This document shows positions 20,501 through 28,187 of a stretch of 64,000 bases of DNA, piece after piece; the stretch's first letter is position 1; each line of letters opens with the position of its first letter. Source of the DNA: Streptomyces tsukubensis (lineage in GTDB: Bacteria; Actinomycetota; Actinomycetes; Streptomycetales; Streptomycetaceae); contig NZ_CP020700.1 in the NCBI RefSeq assembly GCF_003932715.1, positions 4,672,501 to 4,736,500 on the forward strand, given 5' to 3'. The notes beneath the pieces were generated by a model. That model was not told where the DNA came from. It did not search any database and saw only the letters and a list, made by a program, of their open reading frames with translations. The position numbers and the translations under genes are program-made.

Positions 20501-22380
20501 AGCTCTCCTACACCGAGCGCTACTACGCCCAGCCCGGCGCACCGACCGTGATGCGCCACGCCCAGAGCAACGGCGCCAGTGAACTCTCCGCGCAGATCGC
20601 GGACCACAACGGCACACCGCACGCCAATGTGGCACTGGCGGCGGGGAACGCGGTCACCTTCGCCAAGAAGGACCCCTTCGGAGTCGACCGGACGGAGAGC
20701 CCCAACTGGAAGTCCCACAGGGGCTATCTGGGCGGTGACGACGACGCGTCGACGGGCCTGGTCCACCTGGGCGCCCGAGAGTACGAACCGGCGACGGGCC
20801 GCTTCATCTCGGCGGATCCGCTCCTGGACCTCGGCGACCCCATCCAGATCAACGCCTACACGTACAGCGAGAACAACCCGGTCACGTTCGCGGACCCGTC
20901 GGGGCTGAAGTCCGCGGATGTCGGCAGTGGCAGTAGCAGCACCTATGACGGCGACTCCGTCGGAGGGCCCTCCAAGGAGGAGCTGTACTGGGCCAACGAC
21001 CAGATGAACCGGTCCCTGTCGAGTGTCGTCTGGGACGTCCTCTGGGATTTCCTCAAGGAACTCAGCAATGTCGGTGCCATCGTCTCCTGCTTCACTCGGG
21101 GAGATCTGTGGTCCTGCGGCAGCCTGTTGCTCGACGCCCTGCCGCTGATGAGGGCCCTGAAGATAGCCAAGAGTCTCTGGAAAGCAGTGAGCAGGCTGTT
21201 CGACGCGATCTCTGCTTTCAAGAAGGCCCAGGACAAGGCCCGCAAGGTCATCGAAGCGGCCCGCAAGGCCCAAGAGGCGGCACGGAAGGCGGCGGCGGCG
21301 AAGAAAGCCGCGGCTAAGAAGGCTGCTCAACTCGCGAAGAAGAAGGCCGAACAGGCAAAGCTGAGAGCGGAGAAAAAGGCGGCCCAGAAGGTCGGCAACC
21401 TGGTCCAGAAGGCGAGGAAGGCTGCGGCGAAGAAGTCCGAGAAGCCACTGAACCGGGCACGGAACGCAGCCAAAGAGGACACGCCCAGCAAGACCCGGGG
21501 CTCGGATTCCGGCCCTGGGTGCCGGACCACCGACAACAGCTTCACTCCGGGCACCCAGGTCCTGATGGCGGACGGTACGACCAAGCCGATCGAAGAGGTC
21601 AAGAACGGCGACAAGGTCGTCGCCACCGACCCGGAGACCGGTGAGACCGCGATCGAGACGGTCACCGCCGAAATCAAGGGCGAGGGCACCAAGAAGCTCG
21701 TCGAGGTGGTGATCGACACGGACGGCCGGAAGGGCACGGCCACGGCGACGGTCACGGCAACGGACGGACACCCGTTCTGGGTGCCGGAGTTGCAGGAGTG
21801 GATCGACGCCACGGACCTGGAGGCGGGCAACTGGCTGCGTACCGCGGTCGGCACGCTGGTCCAGATCACGGCGGTGGAGCGCCGGACCGAACAGGCTGTG
21901 GTTCATAACCTCACAGTCAGCGATCTGCACACCTACTATGCATTCGCAGGCAAAGCGTCCGTACTTGTACATAACTGCGGACCAAGTGCTACTCAGACCC
22001 GGACGTACGTTCCGGGGCGGCCCGGTACAGACGACGCCGTACAAGACCCCCTTCCTGCGAGCGCATTGTTGACCACTGGAGGCAATCTCCAGGACGGAAA
22101 TTACACCTATGTGGTGATGCCAGGTGGTTCAGTGAGGGCGTTTCACGAAAAAATCTACGACGATGAGATTTGGGCGGGGCATACGAGTCTCGCTGGCGGA
22201 AAGCCTGTGGCGATGGCCGGTACATTTGATGTGCTGGACGGAGTAATGGTCAGGCTCGATAACTTCTCCGGCCACTACAGGCCGAATGGATCCGGGATGG
22301 AATCGATTGCACGAGACGCTCTGAACAGAAACGGCTTCGATGCGAGCGGAGCGGAGTGGGATCCCTTTAAATTCGGCTGA
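14578..22380 (+). CDS. Secreted RHS/YD-repeat polymorphic toxin with Hint domain
   Basis: 2600 residues from GTG 14578, preceded by gggggaggg. A signal-type helix (VGVVAVVSMALTVGLVPGASA) is followed by a long SpvB/RHS region with many YD repeats (YDGLGR, YDALGR, YDELGQ). A ricin-type lectin segment is inserted at about 1817-1935 (paired Cys, AQQW and TQSW motifs). The RHS core signature is GLVHLGAREYEPATGRFISA. Then come a hydrophobic stretch (about 2160-2200), an Ala/Lys-rich helix (2216-2300), a Hint autoprotease domain (C2315 to HNC at 2467, with TDGHPFW), and a 133-residue tip of unknown class ending DPFKFG. The tip contains HTSLAGGKPV and NFSGHYRPNG. Expected role is a contact- or secretion-dependent toxin released by Hint cleavage. 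The last 400 bp are clearly less GC-rich. No immunity gene was recognised next to it. Confidence 0.88.
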   Translation: MGKSLSWSGRGRLPDTRAERNRRLRLRVGVVAVVSMALTVGLVPGASALPPPVDRSGVVLPDIPKPPPVPGVDGGNLERLTTAEIPTEPEFEPKKTAAPAAVPPAARTLTALTPGQTVQIGTTPLEVGAPAGATPAESAALEGNWQVALADPAQTEARNIEGFAFTVTPPASATGNAVVALDYTEFSELYGANWADRLNILQFPGCFLTTPEVEACSEPVEVDTRNVVKPKTGDAAGDNVMDGERQIEATVNVASLTDPVTPPVPVARAMSVKAAAAPMSAMTAASAGSSVLVATSAGSGAKGDFSATPIPSAGSWSAGNGAGAFTYNYDMQAPSVPAGPSPTLGFGYNSQAVDGATSSTNNQPSWVGDGWDYNPGSITRTYKSCRDDRTGGNNANRKTSDMCWGSYNAVLTLGGSTTELVLDDTHKATPYSDKWVTANGDGSKVELLTRPLPDGIVEKAKELRAASPEYWRVTTRDGTEYYFGKHKLPGWTTGKETTNSVLTVPVSGNQPDEPCYKASYAESFCSQAWRWNLDYVVDTRGNAMSLWWKKEVNHYAQNFKFKKPVDYDRGGYLSRIDYGQRDNAIYTSDPIARVGFAVEERCYAEDGVKCTDENFASGDWAKNRIWYDTPADLYCSGATGKECYVPVPSFWSRKRLAAVTTYAQRVQNSTGLHKVDNWKLVQSLPHEKTDEGTALWLNSVTRTGYGVGDSEGVQLNPVTFVANTQSMPNRVKQVIDPGPPEKKDNNPVFDRLRIARVVNEYGGETVVTYKPPTGACQSGKDFPAPHTNTGLCFPAYWHPDPDKADETISWFNKYVISKVEELPGVKGIEPTSTTFEYDELNAADRKGAAWALNQGEFSKKKTRTYDHWRGYEIVRTISGADSAHPYTGTERSMSETRYFRGMDGDKLPDGGSRNVLVKDSRGFDIAPDLLPYQGRVAETLTYTKVGGVVLNRDVDYPWHKVLATRVRGDGIPALKAYRVMESYSISVSLASGTRVDSNPHTDDDDRTWRTVRTSTQYDGVYDLPVRIESQGDTGRTGDETCSWMEYVHNPGKHLIGLSSQSLTTAGLCPAAGVEPPASSWISGSRLTYDGVAHGAQPVKGLPTTTWTVRKDGGAWDEDSKVSYDTMGRPISATDAAGSVTTSEYLPATGQVYSVKTKNAEQHTSTSLLEPGRGTALKVTDPNGRTTTFEYDGLGRTVAAWGPTHAANEPAAKFTYYAKPGDPVSVRSEVRKEDAGYVSSYVFYDGLGRERQKQEPAVGKGRLVTDIFYGPSGTISRTNNAYYTGGDPQPVMYEPTDASDTKIPNATLYKYDGLGRVLQETPYEAGAERPEKASRSEYGYDYSVAVEPSGAASQRTYSDALGRTVRVDTFTDPARTAFRSTAFAYDARGDMTTAKDPKGNTWSWTYDARGRMVSSTDPDTGTSTTAYDNANRPVLSTDARGVKVWSKYDALGRPLEQRLENATGALLETSTYDTVAGAVGLPASTTRYTDNLPYTSEITGYTPDYQPTGSKLTLPPSIASTHGLKPSYSYTFGYTKGGQLRETGLPEAGALAAEKIITRFNKDGLPTSTSGKDWYTSDAEYSVYGQVVRTVSGEHPNRVWSSNVFNESTGALEQSIVDRESTSDTSTVLGNRVNARSYEYDPAGNITSIADRWNSVVDRQCFTYDTIGQLTQAWTAPSTCQAPGKQGAAPEYPDGTKNVTAANAGYWQSYTYDELGQRTKLVKHDPAGDATKNATTTYAYGKTDGSQPHTLTGTSTVFKNETGAQITKPSVRTYDQSGNMTARTDGGVGQTLTWTWDGKPEKVTGFGEGSGAWVTRDKACLDLSGGLTLAGTPIQRFTCNGTKAQKFRIDATVADPTVGALKVLGKCVVPGAGGTAAVIADCNGTAAQQWTTVAAGEKLKHVATGTCLTAPNTANGTDLVLGACDDTETAVPTQSWKPADATSYIYGPGGERLMAITAGETTLYLGDTTVATSGGKLSYTERYYAQPGAPTVMRHAQSNGASELSAQIADHNGTPHANVALAAGNAVTFAKKDPFGVDRTESPNWKSHRGYLGGDDDASTGLVHLGAREYEPATGRFISADPLLDLGDPIQINAYTYSENNPVTFADPSGLKSADVGSGSSSTYDGDSVGGPSKEELYWANDQMNRSLSSVVWDVLWDFLKELSNVGAIVSCFTRGDLWSCGSLLLDALPLMRALKIAKSLWKAVSRLFDAISAFKKAQDKARKVIEAARKAQEAARKAAAAKKAAAKKAAQLAKKKAEQAKLRAEKKAAQKVGNLVQKARKAAAKKSEKPLNRARNAAKEDTPSKTRGSDSGPGCRTTDNSFTPGTQVLMADGTTKPIEEVKNGDKVVATDPETGETAIETVTAEIKGEGTKKLVEVVIDTDGRKGTATATVTATDGHPFWVPELQEWIDATDLEAGNWLRTAVGTLVQITAVERRTEQAVVHNLTVSDLHTYYAFAGKASVLVHNCGPSATQTRTYVPGRPGTDDAVQDPLPASALLTTGGNLQDGNYTYVVMPGGSVRAFHEKIYDDEIWAGHTSLAGGKPVAMAGTFDVLDGVMVRLDNFSGHYRPNGSGMESIARDALNRNGFDASGAEWDPFKFG

Positions 22381-22445
22381 CCTTTGCGCTCGTTCGCCGT
22401 ACTTGCTCAAGCAAGGCGAGTGGGGCGGACGAGTGGCCGTTTCAG

Positions 22446-22802
22446 TTAGTGGGTATGTTCCGTCTTTAGGCTGCGGGCTGCGTCAATCAGTTTCTGGAAT
22501 TTCTCATCAGTCAGTGAACTCGCGATTGCAATCAGTTCGCCAATTTCTGCCGATTTGCGATATGGTTCCGGGTGGCGCTCGGCCGGTCTGACTGCAAGGC
22601 CAGCCATGATAAGTAGATCGGTTTCGTCGATCTGCAGTACTGGTGCGATGTCTTTGACCAGTTCCGGTGATGGCAGAACGCGCCCGTGGAGCAATTGCAG
22701 GATGGTTGATTCGGCCCGCGCCGATGCTCGGCTGACAACTCGGGGTGACAGTCCACGGTTGTCCATCAGGCCCTGAAGGATATCTGCGAACCGTTGAGTC
22801 AT
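22446..22802 (-). CDS. XRE-type helix-turn-helix regulator
   Basis: 118 residues from ATG 22802 (GTG 22808 would add two). The N-terminal 65 residues form a lambda-repressor-like HTH: RFADILQGLMDNRGLS, then SRASARAESTILQLLHGR, then LVKDIAPVLQIDETDLLIMAGL. The rest is a helical tail with LIAIASSLTDEKFQKLIDAA, resembling a small dimerisation or sensing segment. GC is lower than in the surrounding genes, as in the toxin tip it faces. It is convergent with the toxin gene across 65 bp. It could regulate the locus. It does not look like an immunity protein, though that cannot be excluded by eye. Confidence 0.8.
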   Translation of the reverse strand: MTQRFADILQGLMDNRGLSPRVVSRASARAESTILQLLHGRVLPSPELVKDIAPVLQIDETDLLIMAGLAVRPAERHPEPYRKSAEIGELIAIASSLTDEKFQKLIDAARSLKTEHTH

Positions 22803-22925
22803 CTGCACAGGCTACTGAGCCGGTCGAGCGTCTGCCAGGGCCTCGCGTTGCTCCACCCTTCGGCCTACCGCCCTCTCCACCCCACGCACGACGCGCCCCG
22901 CCCCCTCCCGCGCGACGCTGGAGTC

Positions 22926-23135
22926 ATGAAGAACGTCGTGCTGGAGATCGTCGGGTGGTTTGTCCTGGTGCAGGGGGTCCTGGGGGCAGGCGGGCTGCTC
23001 TTCGGGGACGGGCCCTGGGGGGTTGTCCATCAGTACTGGGATCTGTCCGTCGCCGCGTACCTCGTGCTGCTGGCCGTGGGCATCGCGCTCGTCGCCGTCG
23101 TCGAGAAAGGCAAGGCCGCCCGGCGCAAGGGCTGA
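22926..23135 (+). CDS. Small two-helix membrane protein
   Basis: 69 residues starting MKNVVLEIVGWFVLVQG, preceded by ctggag. Two hydrophobic helices (EIVGWFVLVQGVLGAGGLLF and WDLSVAAYLVLLAVGIALVAVV) and a short basic tail (EKGKAARRKG) suggest a cytoplasmic-membrane protein with the C-terminus inside. Similar short conserved proteins occur in Streptomyces without a known function. It is convergent with the DUF2637 gene. Confidence 0.72.
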   Translation: MKNVVLEIVGWFVLVQGVLGAGGLLFGDGPWGVVHQYWDLSVAAYLVLLAVGIALVAVVEKGKAARRKG

Positions 23136-23158
23136 GCCCAGGAGCCCCCGGGCCCGGC

Positions 23159-24589
23159 TCAGGCGATGTGTTCCGCCTCCAGGTCCGCCTCCATGCGCTG
23201 GCGGAACGCGGGCATCGCCTGGCGGAGCAGGGCCGTGCTGCGCGGGTGCGTGATGCCGTGGACGTCCGCGAGGTGTATGGCCAGGACCTCGGCCTTCGGG
23301 TAGTCGGCCTGCTCGTGCGCGTAGGCGACAAAGACCGGGTACGCCGCCTCGTAGAACGCCTCGACGTCAGCGGTGTCCTCCTGGGACTCCGCCTCCGGCA
23401 CGGGCGGGAGTTCCGATTCGTCGCGCTGCTCCGGGTCGCCCAGGATCCGGGTGCGGCCGCCGGGGCCCGCCGGGATGCGGATCGGCTCGGCCCCCTGCTG
23501 CTGCGGTACGGGGGGCTGGCCCTGGTAGGCGGGGTCGTAGCCGCCCTCGTAGTGCTCGTGGCGCGGGCTCTGCCGGAACCAGGGGCTGTTGGGGCCGTCG
23601 CCCTCCTCCGAGTACTCCTGGTACTCCTGGTAGCGCAGATACTCCTCGTACCGCTGGCGCTCGTACTCCTGGTACTCGCGGTACGCCGCCTCCGCCGCGT
23701 CGTCGGCCTCGGCCGCATAGCCGGGGCCCTCGGGCTCCTCCGCGGGCTCGGCATGCCCCGCCGGCTCCCCGCCCTCCCGCTCGCCGTCACGCGGCCGGGT
23801 GTGCCGTTCCTGGGGAGGGGCCGTCTTCTCCAGCACCACCGCCGGAGCGGCAGGGGCCGCCGGAAGTTCCGGCTGCTGGGGCGCGGGCGGCAGCAGCACC
23901 GGGTCCACCCCGGCCGCGGCCAGCCCCGCCGCCGCGGTGTCCGCCAGCGGTACGCCGTACTTCGCCAGCCGCAGCGGCATCAGCGACTCCACCGGCGCCT
24001 TGCGCCGCCAGTTCCGCCCGTACCGCGCCTGGAGCCGCGCCTGATAGATGAGACGTTCCTGCTCCAGCTTGATGACCTGCTCGTACGATCTCAGCTCCCA
24101 CAGCTTCATCCGCCGCCACAGCTTGAACGTCGGCACCGGGGAGAGCAGCCAGCGGGTCAGCCGGACGCCTTCCATATGCTTGTCGGCGGTGATGTCGGCG
24201 ATCCGGCCGATCGCGTGCCGGGCCGCCTCCACCGTCACCACGAACAGCACCGGGATCACGGCATGCATGCCGACACCGAGCGGATCCGGCCATGAGGCCG
24301 CACCGTTGAAGGCGATCGTCGCGACCGTCAGCAGCCACGCCGTCTGCCGCAGCAGCGGGAACGGGATCCGCATCCAGGTCAGCAGCAGGTCAAGGGCGAG
24401 CAGGACACAGATGCCCGCGTCGATTCCAATCGGGAAGACGAGGGCGAAATCACCGAAGCCCTTGCGTTCGGCGAGGTCGCGCACCGCCGCGTACGAACCG
24501 GCGAAACCGATCGCGGCGATGACCACCGCACCGGCCACGACCAGCCCGATGAGTATGCGGTGTGTGCGTGTCAGCTGCATCGCGGCCAC
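23159..24589 (-). CDS. DUF2637 membrane protein with acidic Tyr/Glu-rich tail
   Basis: 476 residues. GTG 24589 is favoured over ATG 24580 because aaggag lies 7 nt upstream. The first ~130 residues hold four membrane helices (RILIGLVVAGAVVIAAIGFA; ALVFPIGIDAGICVLLALDL; ...), matching the DUF2637 family. A basic helical region follows (KLWRRMKLWELRSYEQVIKL). The middle has a low-complexity stretch of repeated YQEY/YEEY units (about residues 300-330). The C-terminal ~90 residues look folded (YEAAYPVFVAYAHEQADYPKAE...) and resemble HTH-like tails of DUF2637 proteins. Related proteins are found on chromosomes and conjugative elements; function unknown. Confidence 0.82.
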   Translation of the reverse strand: MAAMQLTRTHRILIGLVVAGAVVIAAIGFAGSYAAVRDLAERKGFGDFALVFPIGIDAGICVLLALDLLLTWMRIPFPLLRQTAWLLTVATIAFNGAASWPDPLGVGMHAVIPVLFVVTVEAARHAIGRIADITADKHMEGVRLTRWLLSPVPTFKLWRRMKLWELRSYEQVIKLEQERLIYQARLQARYGRNWRRKAPVESLMPLRLAKYGVPLADTAAAGLAAAGVDPVLLPPAPQQPELPAAPAAPAVVLEKTAPPQERHTRPRDGEREGGEPAGHAEPAEEPEGPGYAAEADDAAEAAYREYQEYERQRYEEYLRYQEYQEYSEEGDGPNSPWFRQSPRHEHYEGGYDPAYQGQPPVPQQQGAEPIRIPAGPGGRTRILGDPEQRDESELPPVPEAESQEDTADVEAFYEAAYPVFVAYAHEQADYPKAEVLAIHLADVHGITHPRSTALLRQAMPAFRQRMEADLEAEHIA

Positions 24590-24687
24590 CCGCGGTCTCC
24601 TTCCCGTGTGCCCATGACCCTTGGCCGGATCGGGTACTGGACAAGTGTTCCCGTTCGGGCCAGGGCACAGCGTGGCACATGACGGCG

Positions 24688-24720
24688 GAGCCCGCGTCCC
24701 TCGGGGGGAGACGCGGGCTC
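24688..24720 (-). terminator. Hairpin terminator after the DUF3558 gene
   Basis: An 11-bp perfect inverted repeat (gagcccgcgtc / gacgcgggctc) with an 11-nt loop, just beyond the stop codon of the minus-strand DUF3558 lipoprotein gene. Confidence 0.75.
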
Positions 24721-24783
24721 CGAAGCGCCCTGCGGGCGCGACGATATGGGTGCCGGTGCACGCTTCCGCGTGCCGCGGGAGGG

Positions 24784-25635
24784 TCAGTTGCCGCCGGTGG
24801 TCGCCTTCTTCGTCGCCCCGTCCGACGGCTTCGACGTCGACGCGGGCGGCCCGCCCGCCTTGTTCGCCGTGCCGACCGAGGCCACGGCCTCCTTCGCGGC
24901 CTTGGTGGCGTCCGCCGAGACCTCGCTGACCGACGGCGACTTGGCGCCCGCCATACCCGCGCCGTTGTAGGTGAGCGTCACGACGACATTGTCGATACGG
25001 GAGACGATCGTCGTGTACGAGAAGTCGGCGTCGACCTTGCGCAGGGTGTACGTCACGGCCGTGGCCTCGGTGCCGATTCCCGCCGCGGGCGCCGACTTCA
25101 GCGATTTGGCGTCCGCGACGGTCTTCGCCTTGGTGACTTCCTTGGCGTAGTTCTCCTTGGCGCGCTGCTCGCCGGTGGTCTTGAGCGCCTCCTCGGAGTC
25201 GTACCGCAGGAAGGAGACGTCCAGCCAGCGGTACTGCGTGCCCTTGAGGCCGTTGTCGTCGCTGCCCTTCCAGTGGCAGTTGGCCCGGGCCAGCAGATCG
25301 GCGGAGCGGCCCGCGGTGCCGGCCTTGGGGGAGGCGCCGGGCACCAGCTCCTTCACCGACTTCGAGGGCACGGCGCTGCAGGCGTTGGGCAGCTTCGCGA
25401 ACTTCGCCTGGGCGACCGTCTCCGGCTTGCCCGGGTCCGCGCCGCTGCCGGAGCCGTCGCCCTCGCCCTCGGGGGCGGCCGACGCCGCATCCGACGCCTT
25501 GGCCTTGTCGGTCTCCTTCTTGCCGCCGTCGCCACCGCCGTCGCCGGAGTCCGACGAGCAGCCGGCGACGGCGAGCAGCAGCGGGAGGGCCGCGCAGGCG
25601 AGTATGCGGGTCAGTCGCGGAGCTGATCGGTGCAT
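24784..25635 (-). CDS. DUF3558 lipoprotein
   Basis: 283 residues from ATG 25635, with aaggaa upstream. A lipoprotein signal (RILACAALPLLLAVAGCSSD, lipobox VAGC) is followed by a Ser/Gly/Asp-rich linker, and then a DUF3558 domain with the family pattern of one Cys early (LPNACSAVPSKSVKELVPG) and one in 'ANCHWKG'. A low-complexity Ala/Lys/Ser tail follows. The family is abundant and poorly understood in actinobacteria. Expected location is the outer face of the membrane. The next gene upstream on the same strand (25847-26749) is a paralogue, so the two may be a duplicated pair. Confidence 0.85.
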   Translation of the reverse strand: MHRSAPRLTRILACAALPLLLAVAGCSSDSGDGGGDGGKKETDKAKASDAASAAPEGEGDGSGSGADPGKPETVAQAKFAKLPNACSAVPSKSVKELVPGASPKAGTAGRSADLLARANCHWKGSDDNGLKGTQYRWLDVSFLRYDSEEALKTTGEQRAKENYAKEVTKAKTVADAKSLKSAPAAGIGTEATAVTYTLRKVDADFSYTTIVSRIDNVVVTLTYNGAGMAGAKSPSVSEVSADATKAAKEAVASVGTANKAGGPPASTSKPSDGATKKATTGGN

Positions 25636-25846
25636 GGTTCCTTCAAGTCGTTGGTCGTACGGTCCGGCCCCGGCTCGGCTGCCGCCGGGCTCGGGCTTCC
25701 GGCTCTTCCTGCGTCGTCGGGCTTCCTGCGTCGTCCTGTGTCCGGCTGTGTCCGGTCTCCTGCCAGGCCACCGTACGCGGATCGGGGACCGGCGTGGGAT
25801 GCCTGTGGACAACCGGGGTCCTGGCCGTAACGGGGCGGCGGAGCCG

Positions 25847-26749
25847 TCAGCTGCCGAACTTCCTGACCAGGCTCCGGGCCACACTCTGCGCCTTGTCCTG
25901 GAGTTCCTTGCCGTCCGGCGGCTCGGCAGCGACGCCGGACTGCTCCACGTAGACGACCGTGACGATGACGTTGGATGTGCGGAACACCACGCTCACGGTC
26001 CGGCGCTGGGCGGTGGAACCGGCCCCCGGGGTGCTGGTGACATCGTCGAGGAACGCGGCGTCGCCGAGTTCGTCCAGGACCCGGCGGCCGGGCGGCTCCT
26101 CGGCCTCCTGCTCGCCGCCGGTGCCGGTGCCGGTGCTCGCCGACGCCGATGTGGAGGCGGATGCGGAGGAGGTGGCCGAGGGCGGGCTCGCGGTCTGCGG
26201 TCCCGTACCGCTCGGGGCACCCGTACCCGTACCCGTGCCTTCCGATGTGCCCGGTTCCGCCAGCGGCACCCCCGCCGCGAGCTGCTTCCCCTCGAACACC
26301 TTCTGTGCCCGGTCGTCGTCGCTGACCGCCGACGCGTAGGACACGACCCGCTCGAAGTCGAGGCTGAAGGTCCGGGAGGAGTCGGGCGCCTTGGCCTCCC
26401 AGGAGCAGCCGACCCTGCGGTCGGTGTCGTAGGTGCTCATGGGTGTGCCCCGGAGGGCCTTGGCCTGCTGCTCCTCCGGCAGCTCGGTCAGCCCCGGCAG
26501 CAGGTCCTTGAGCGTGGAGCGCCCGACGGAACCGCACGGTTCGAGGAGGTTGCGGTACTTGCCGGGGGGCGCCGAAGCCGCCGTACCGGTGCCGGCCTTG
26601 GAGTTCACGGGGCCCGTGGTGCCCGTGCCCTCACCGGTGCAGCCGGTGGCGAGCGCCGCGAGGGCCGTGAGTCCGCCGACGGCCGCCGCCGTGCGGCCGG
26701 TGATGCCTGAGATGCCGGTGGTGCCGGTGGCATACGCCCTGCGTCGCAC
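25847..26749 (-). CDS. DUF3558 lipoprotein (paralogue)
   Basis: 300 residues from GTG 26749, preceded by gaagggag. Signal and lipobox are visible (GLTALAALATGC). The domain has the same layout as the neighbouring paralogue: LLEPCGSVGRSTLKDLLPG, then GCSWEAK. It is interrupted by a long Gly/Thr/Ser/Ala-rich insert (about residues 175-225) full of GTGTG and SASASTSASAS runs. The C-terminus (TVSVVFRTSNVIVTVVYVEQ) matches the corresponding strand pair in the paralogue. About 210 bp separate the two genes. Function unknown; likely anchored outside the membrane. Confidence 0.84.
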   Translation of the reverse strand: MRRRAYATGTTGISGITGRTAAAVGGLTALAALATGCTGEGTGTTGPVNSKAGTGTAASAPPGKYRNLLEPCGSVGRSTLKDLLPGLTELPEEQQAKALRGTPMSTYDTDRRVGCSWEAKAPDSSRTFSLDFERVVSYASAVSDDDRAQKVFEGKQLAAGVPLAEPGTSEGTGTGTGAPSGTGPQTASPPSATSSASASTSASASTGTGTGGEQEAEEPPGRRVLDELGDAAFLDDVTSTPGAGSTAQRRTVSVVFRTSNVIVTVVYVEQSGVAAEPPDGKELQDKAQSVARSLVRKFGS

Positions 26750-26929
26750 GGTCCCGGGCTCCCTTCGTACAGGAAAAACTGTTGCCGCCGAACAGCGGCC
26801 GGTGGACACAATGTCTATCGCACACGCGGTCGTGACGCCGCTCCGCTGGTTCTGCGCGGGCGTCGGCGCCGATTCCGCGTTTCACTGATCTTGAGGATAT
26901 TCCGGGGGACGGGGAGAAGGGGGACACCC

Positions 26930-28135
26930 ATGTCGTACACAGAGGTTCCGGGGGAGCAGGTTCCCATCCGGATGTGGACGGATCCGGCGGGCGTCGAGGA
27001 CGTCGCCATGGCACAGCTCCGCAATGTCGCCACGCTGCCGTGGATCAAGGGGCTCGCGGTGATGCCGGACGTGCATTACGGCAAGGGCGCCACGGTCGGA
27101 TCCGTGATCGCGATGAAGGACGCGGTCTGCCCGGCGGCGGTCGGCGTCGACATCGGCTGCGGAATGTCCGCGGTGAAGTCGTCCCTGACGGCGAACGACC
27201 TGCCCGGTGATCTCTCCGGGCTGCGGTCGCGCATCGAGCAGGCGATCCCCGTCGGCCGCGGGATGCACGGCGAGCCGGTGGACACGGGGCGGGTGTACGG
27301 ATTCGGCGACACCGCCTCTCCGGAGGGCTGGAGCGATTTCTGGGACCGCTTCGACACCGTCGCCGACGCGGTGAAGTTCCGCCGCGGCCGGGCGCTCCAG
27401 CAGATGGGCACGCTCGGCTCGGGCAACCACTTCGTCGAGGTGTGCCTGGACGAGGACGGCGCGGTCTGGCTGATGCTGCACTCCGGCTCCCGCAATATCG
27501 GCAAGGAGCTGGCCGACCACCACATCGGCATCGCCCGCGGACTCGACCACAACCAGGGCCTGGTCGACGCCGATCTGGCGGTGTTCCTCGCCGAGACCCC
27601 GGAGATGGGCGCGTACCGGAACGACCTGTTCTGGGCGCAGGAGTACGCCAAGTACAACCGCGCGATCATGATGGGCCTGCTCCAGGAGGTCGTCCGCGGC
27701 CAGTTCCGGAAGGCGAAGGTCACCTTCGGCGAGGTCATCTCCTGCCACCACAACTACGTGGCGGAGGAGCGGTACGACGGAATGGACCTGCTGGTCACCC
27801 GGAAGGGCGCGATCCGCGCGGGCTCCGGCGACTACGGGATCATCCCCGGCTCCATGGGCACCGGCTCGTACATCGTGCGCGGTCTGGGCAATGAGAAGTC
27901 CTTCAACTCCGCTTCCCACGGCGCCGGCCGCCGGATGAGCCGCAACCAGGCGAAGAAGCGTTTCTCGACCCGGGATCTGGAGGACCAGACCCGGGGTGTG
28001 GAGTGTCGCAAGGACAGCGGTGTGGTCGACGAGATCCCCAGCGCGTACAAGCCCATCGAACAGGTCATCCAGGCCCAGACGGACCTGGTGGAGGTCGTGG
28101 CGAAGCTGAAGCAGGTCGTCTGCGTGAAGGGCTGA
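26930..28135 (+). CDS. rtcB: RtcB-family RNA ligase-like protein
   Basis: 401 residues from ATG 26930, with ggagaaggggg upstream. Characteristic RtcB elements are present: the metal-binding 'GVDIGCGM', 'GTLGSGNHFVEV', 'HSGSRNIG', 'SCHHNYV', and the segment with the guanylylated histidine, 'NSASHGAGRRMSR'. RtcB joins 2',3'-cyclic phosphate or 3'-phosphate ends to 5'-OH ends using GTP and Mn2+. The metal-ligand Cys and His residues and the active-site His are intact, so activity is likely; the substrate in Streptomyces is not evident. No archease gene is adjacent. Confidence 0.92.
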   Translation: MSYTEVPGEQVPIRMWTDPAGVEDVAMAQLRNVATLPWIKGLAVMPDVHYGKGATVGSVIAMKDAVCPAAVGVDIGCGMSAVKSSLTANDLPGDLSGLRSRIEQAIPVGRGMHGEPVDTGRVYGFGDTASPEGWSDFWDRFDTVADAVKFRRGRALQQMGTLGSGNHFVEVCLDEDGAVWLMLHSGSRNIGKELADHHIGIARGLDHNQGLVDADLAVFLAETPEMGAYRNDLFWAQEYAKYNRAIMMGLLQEVVRGQFRKAKVTFGEVISCHHNYVAEERYDGMDLLVTRKGAIRAGSGDYGIIPGSMGTGSYIVRGLGNEKSFNSASHGAGRRMSRNQAKKRFSTRDLEDQTRGVECRKDSGVVDEIPSAYKPIEQVIQAQTDLVEVVAKLKQVVCVKG

Positions 28136-28140
28136 GGGGA

Positions 28141-28177
28141 GGCTGAGGGGGCGGGGCGGGGACCCGGCCCCTCAGCC
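28141..28177. terminator. Bidirectional hairpin terminator
   Basis: Perfect 10-bp arms (ggctgagggg / cccctcagcc) with a 17-nt loop between the convergent rtcB and SDR genes. Confidence 0.78.
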
Positions 28178-28187
28178 GGTGCGCGGG

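Noticed and set aside
17758..22044. A 1428-codon open frame antisense to the RHS toxin
   Set aside because: Same explanation; the plus-strand reading contains RHS and Hint signatures throughout.
22446..22802. Immunity protein for the RHS toxin
   Set aside because: Opposite strand and a clear XRE-type HTH; immunity genes normally follow on the same strand. Kept as a regulator, with the doubt noted.
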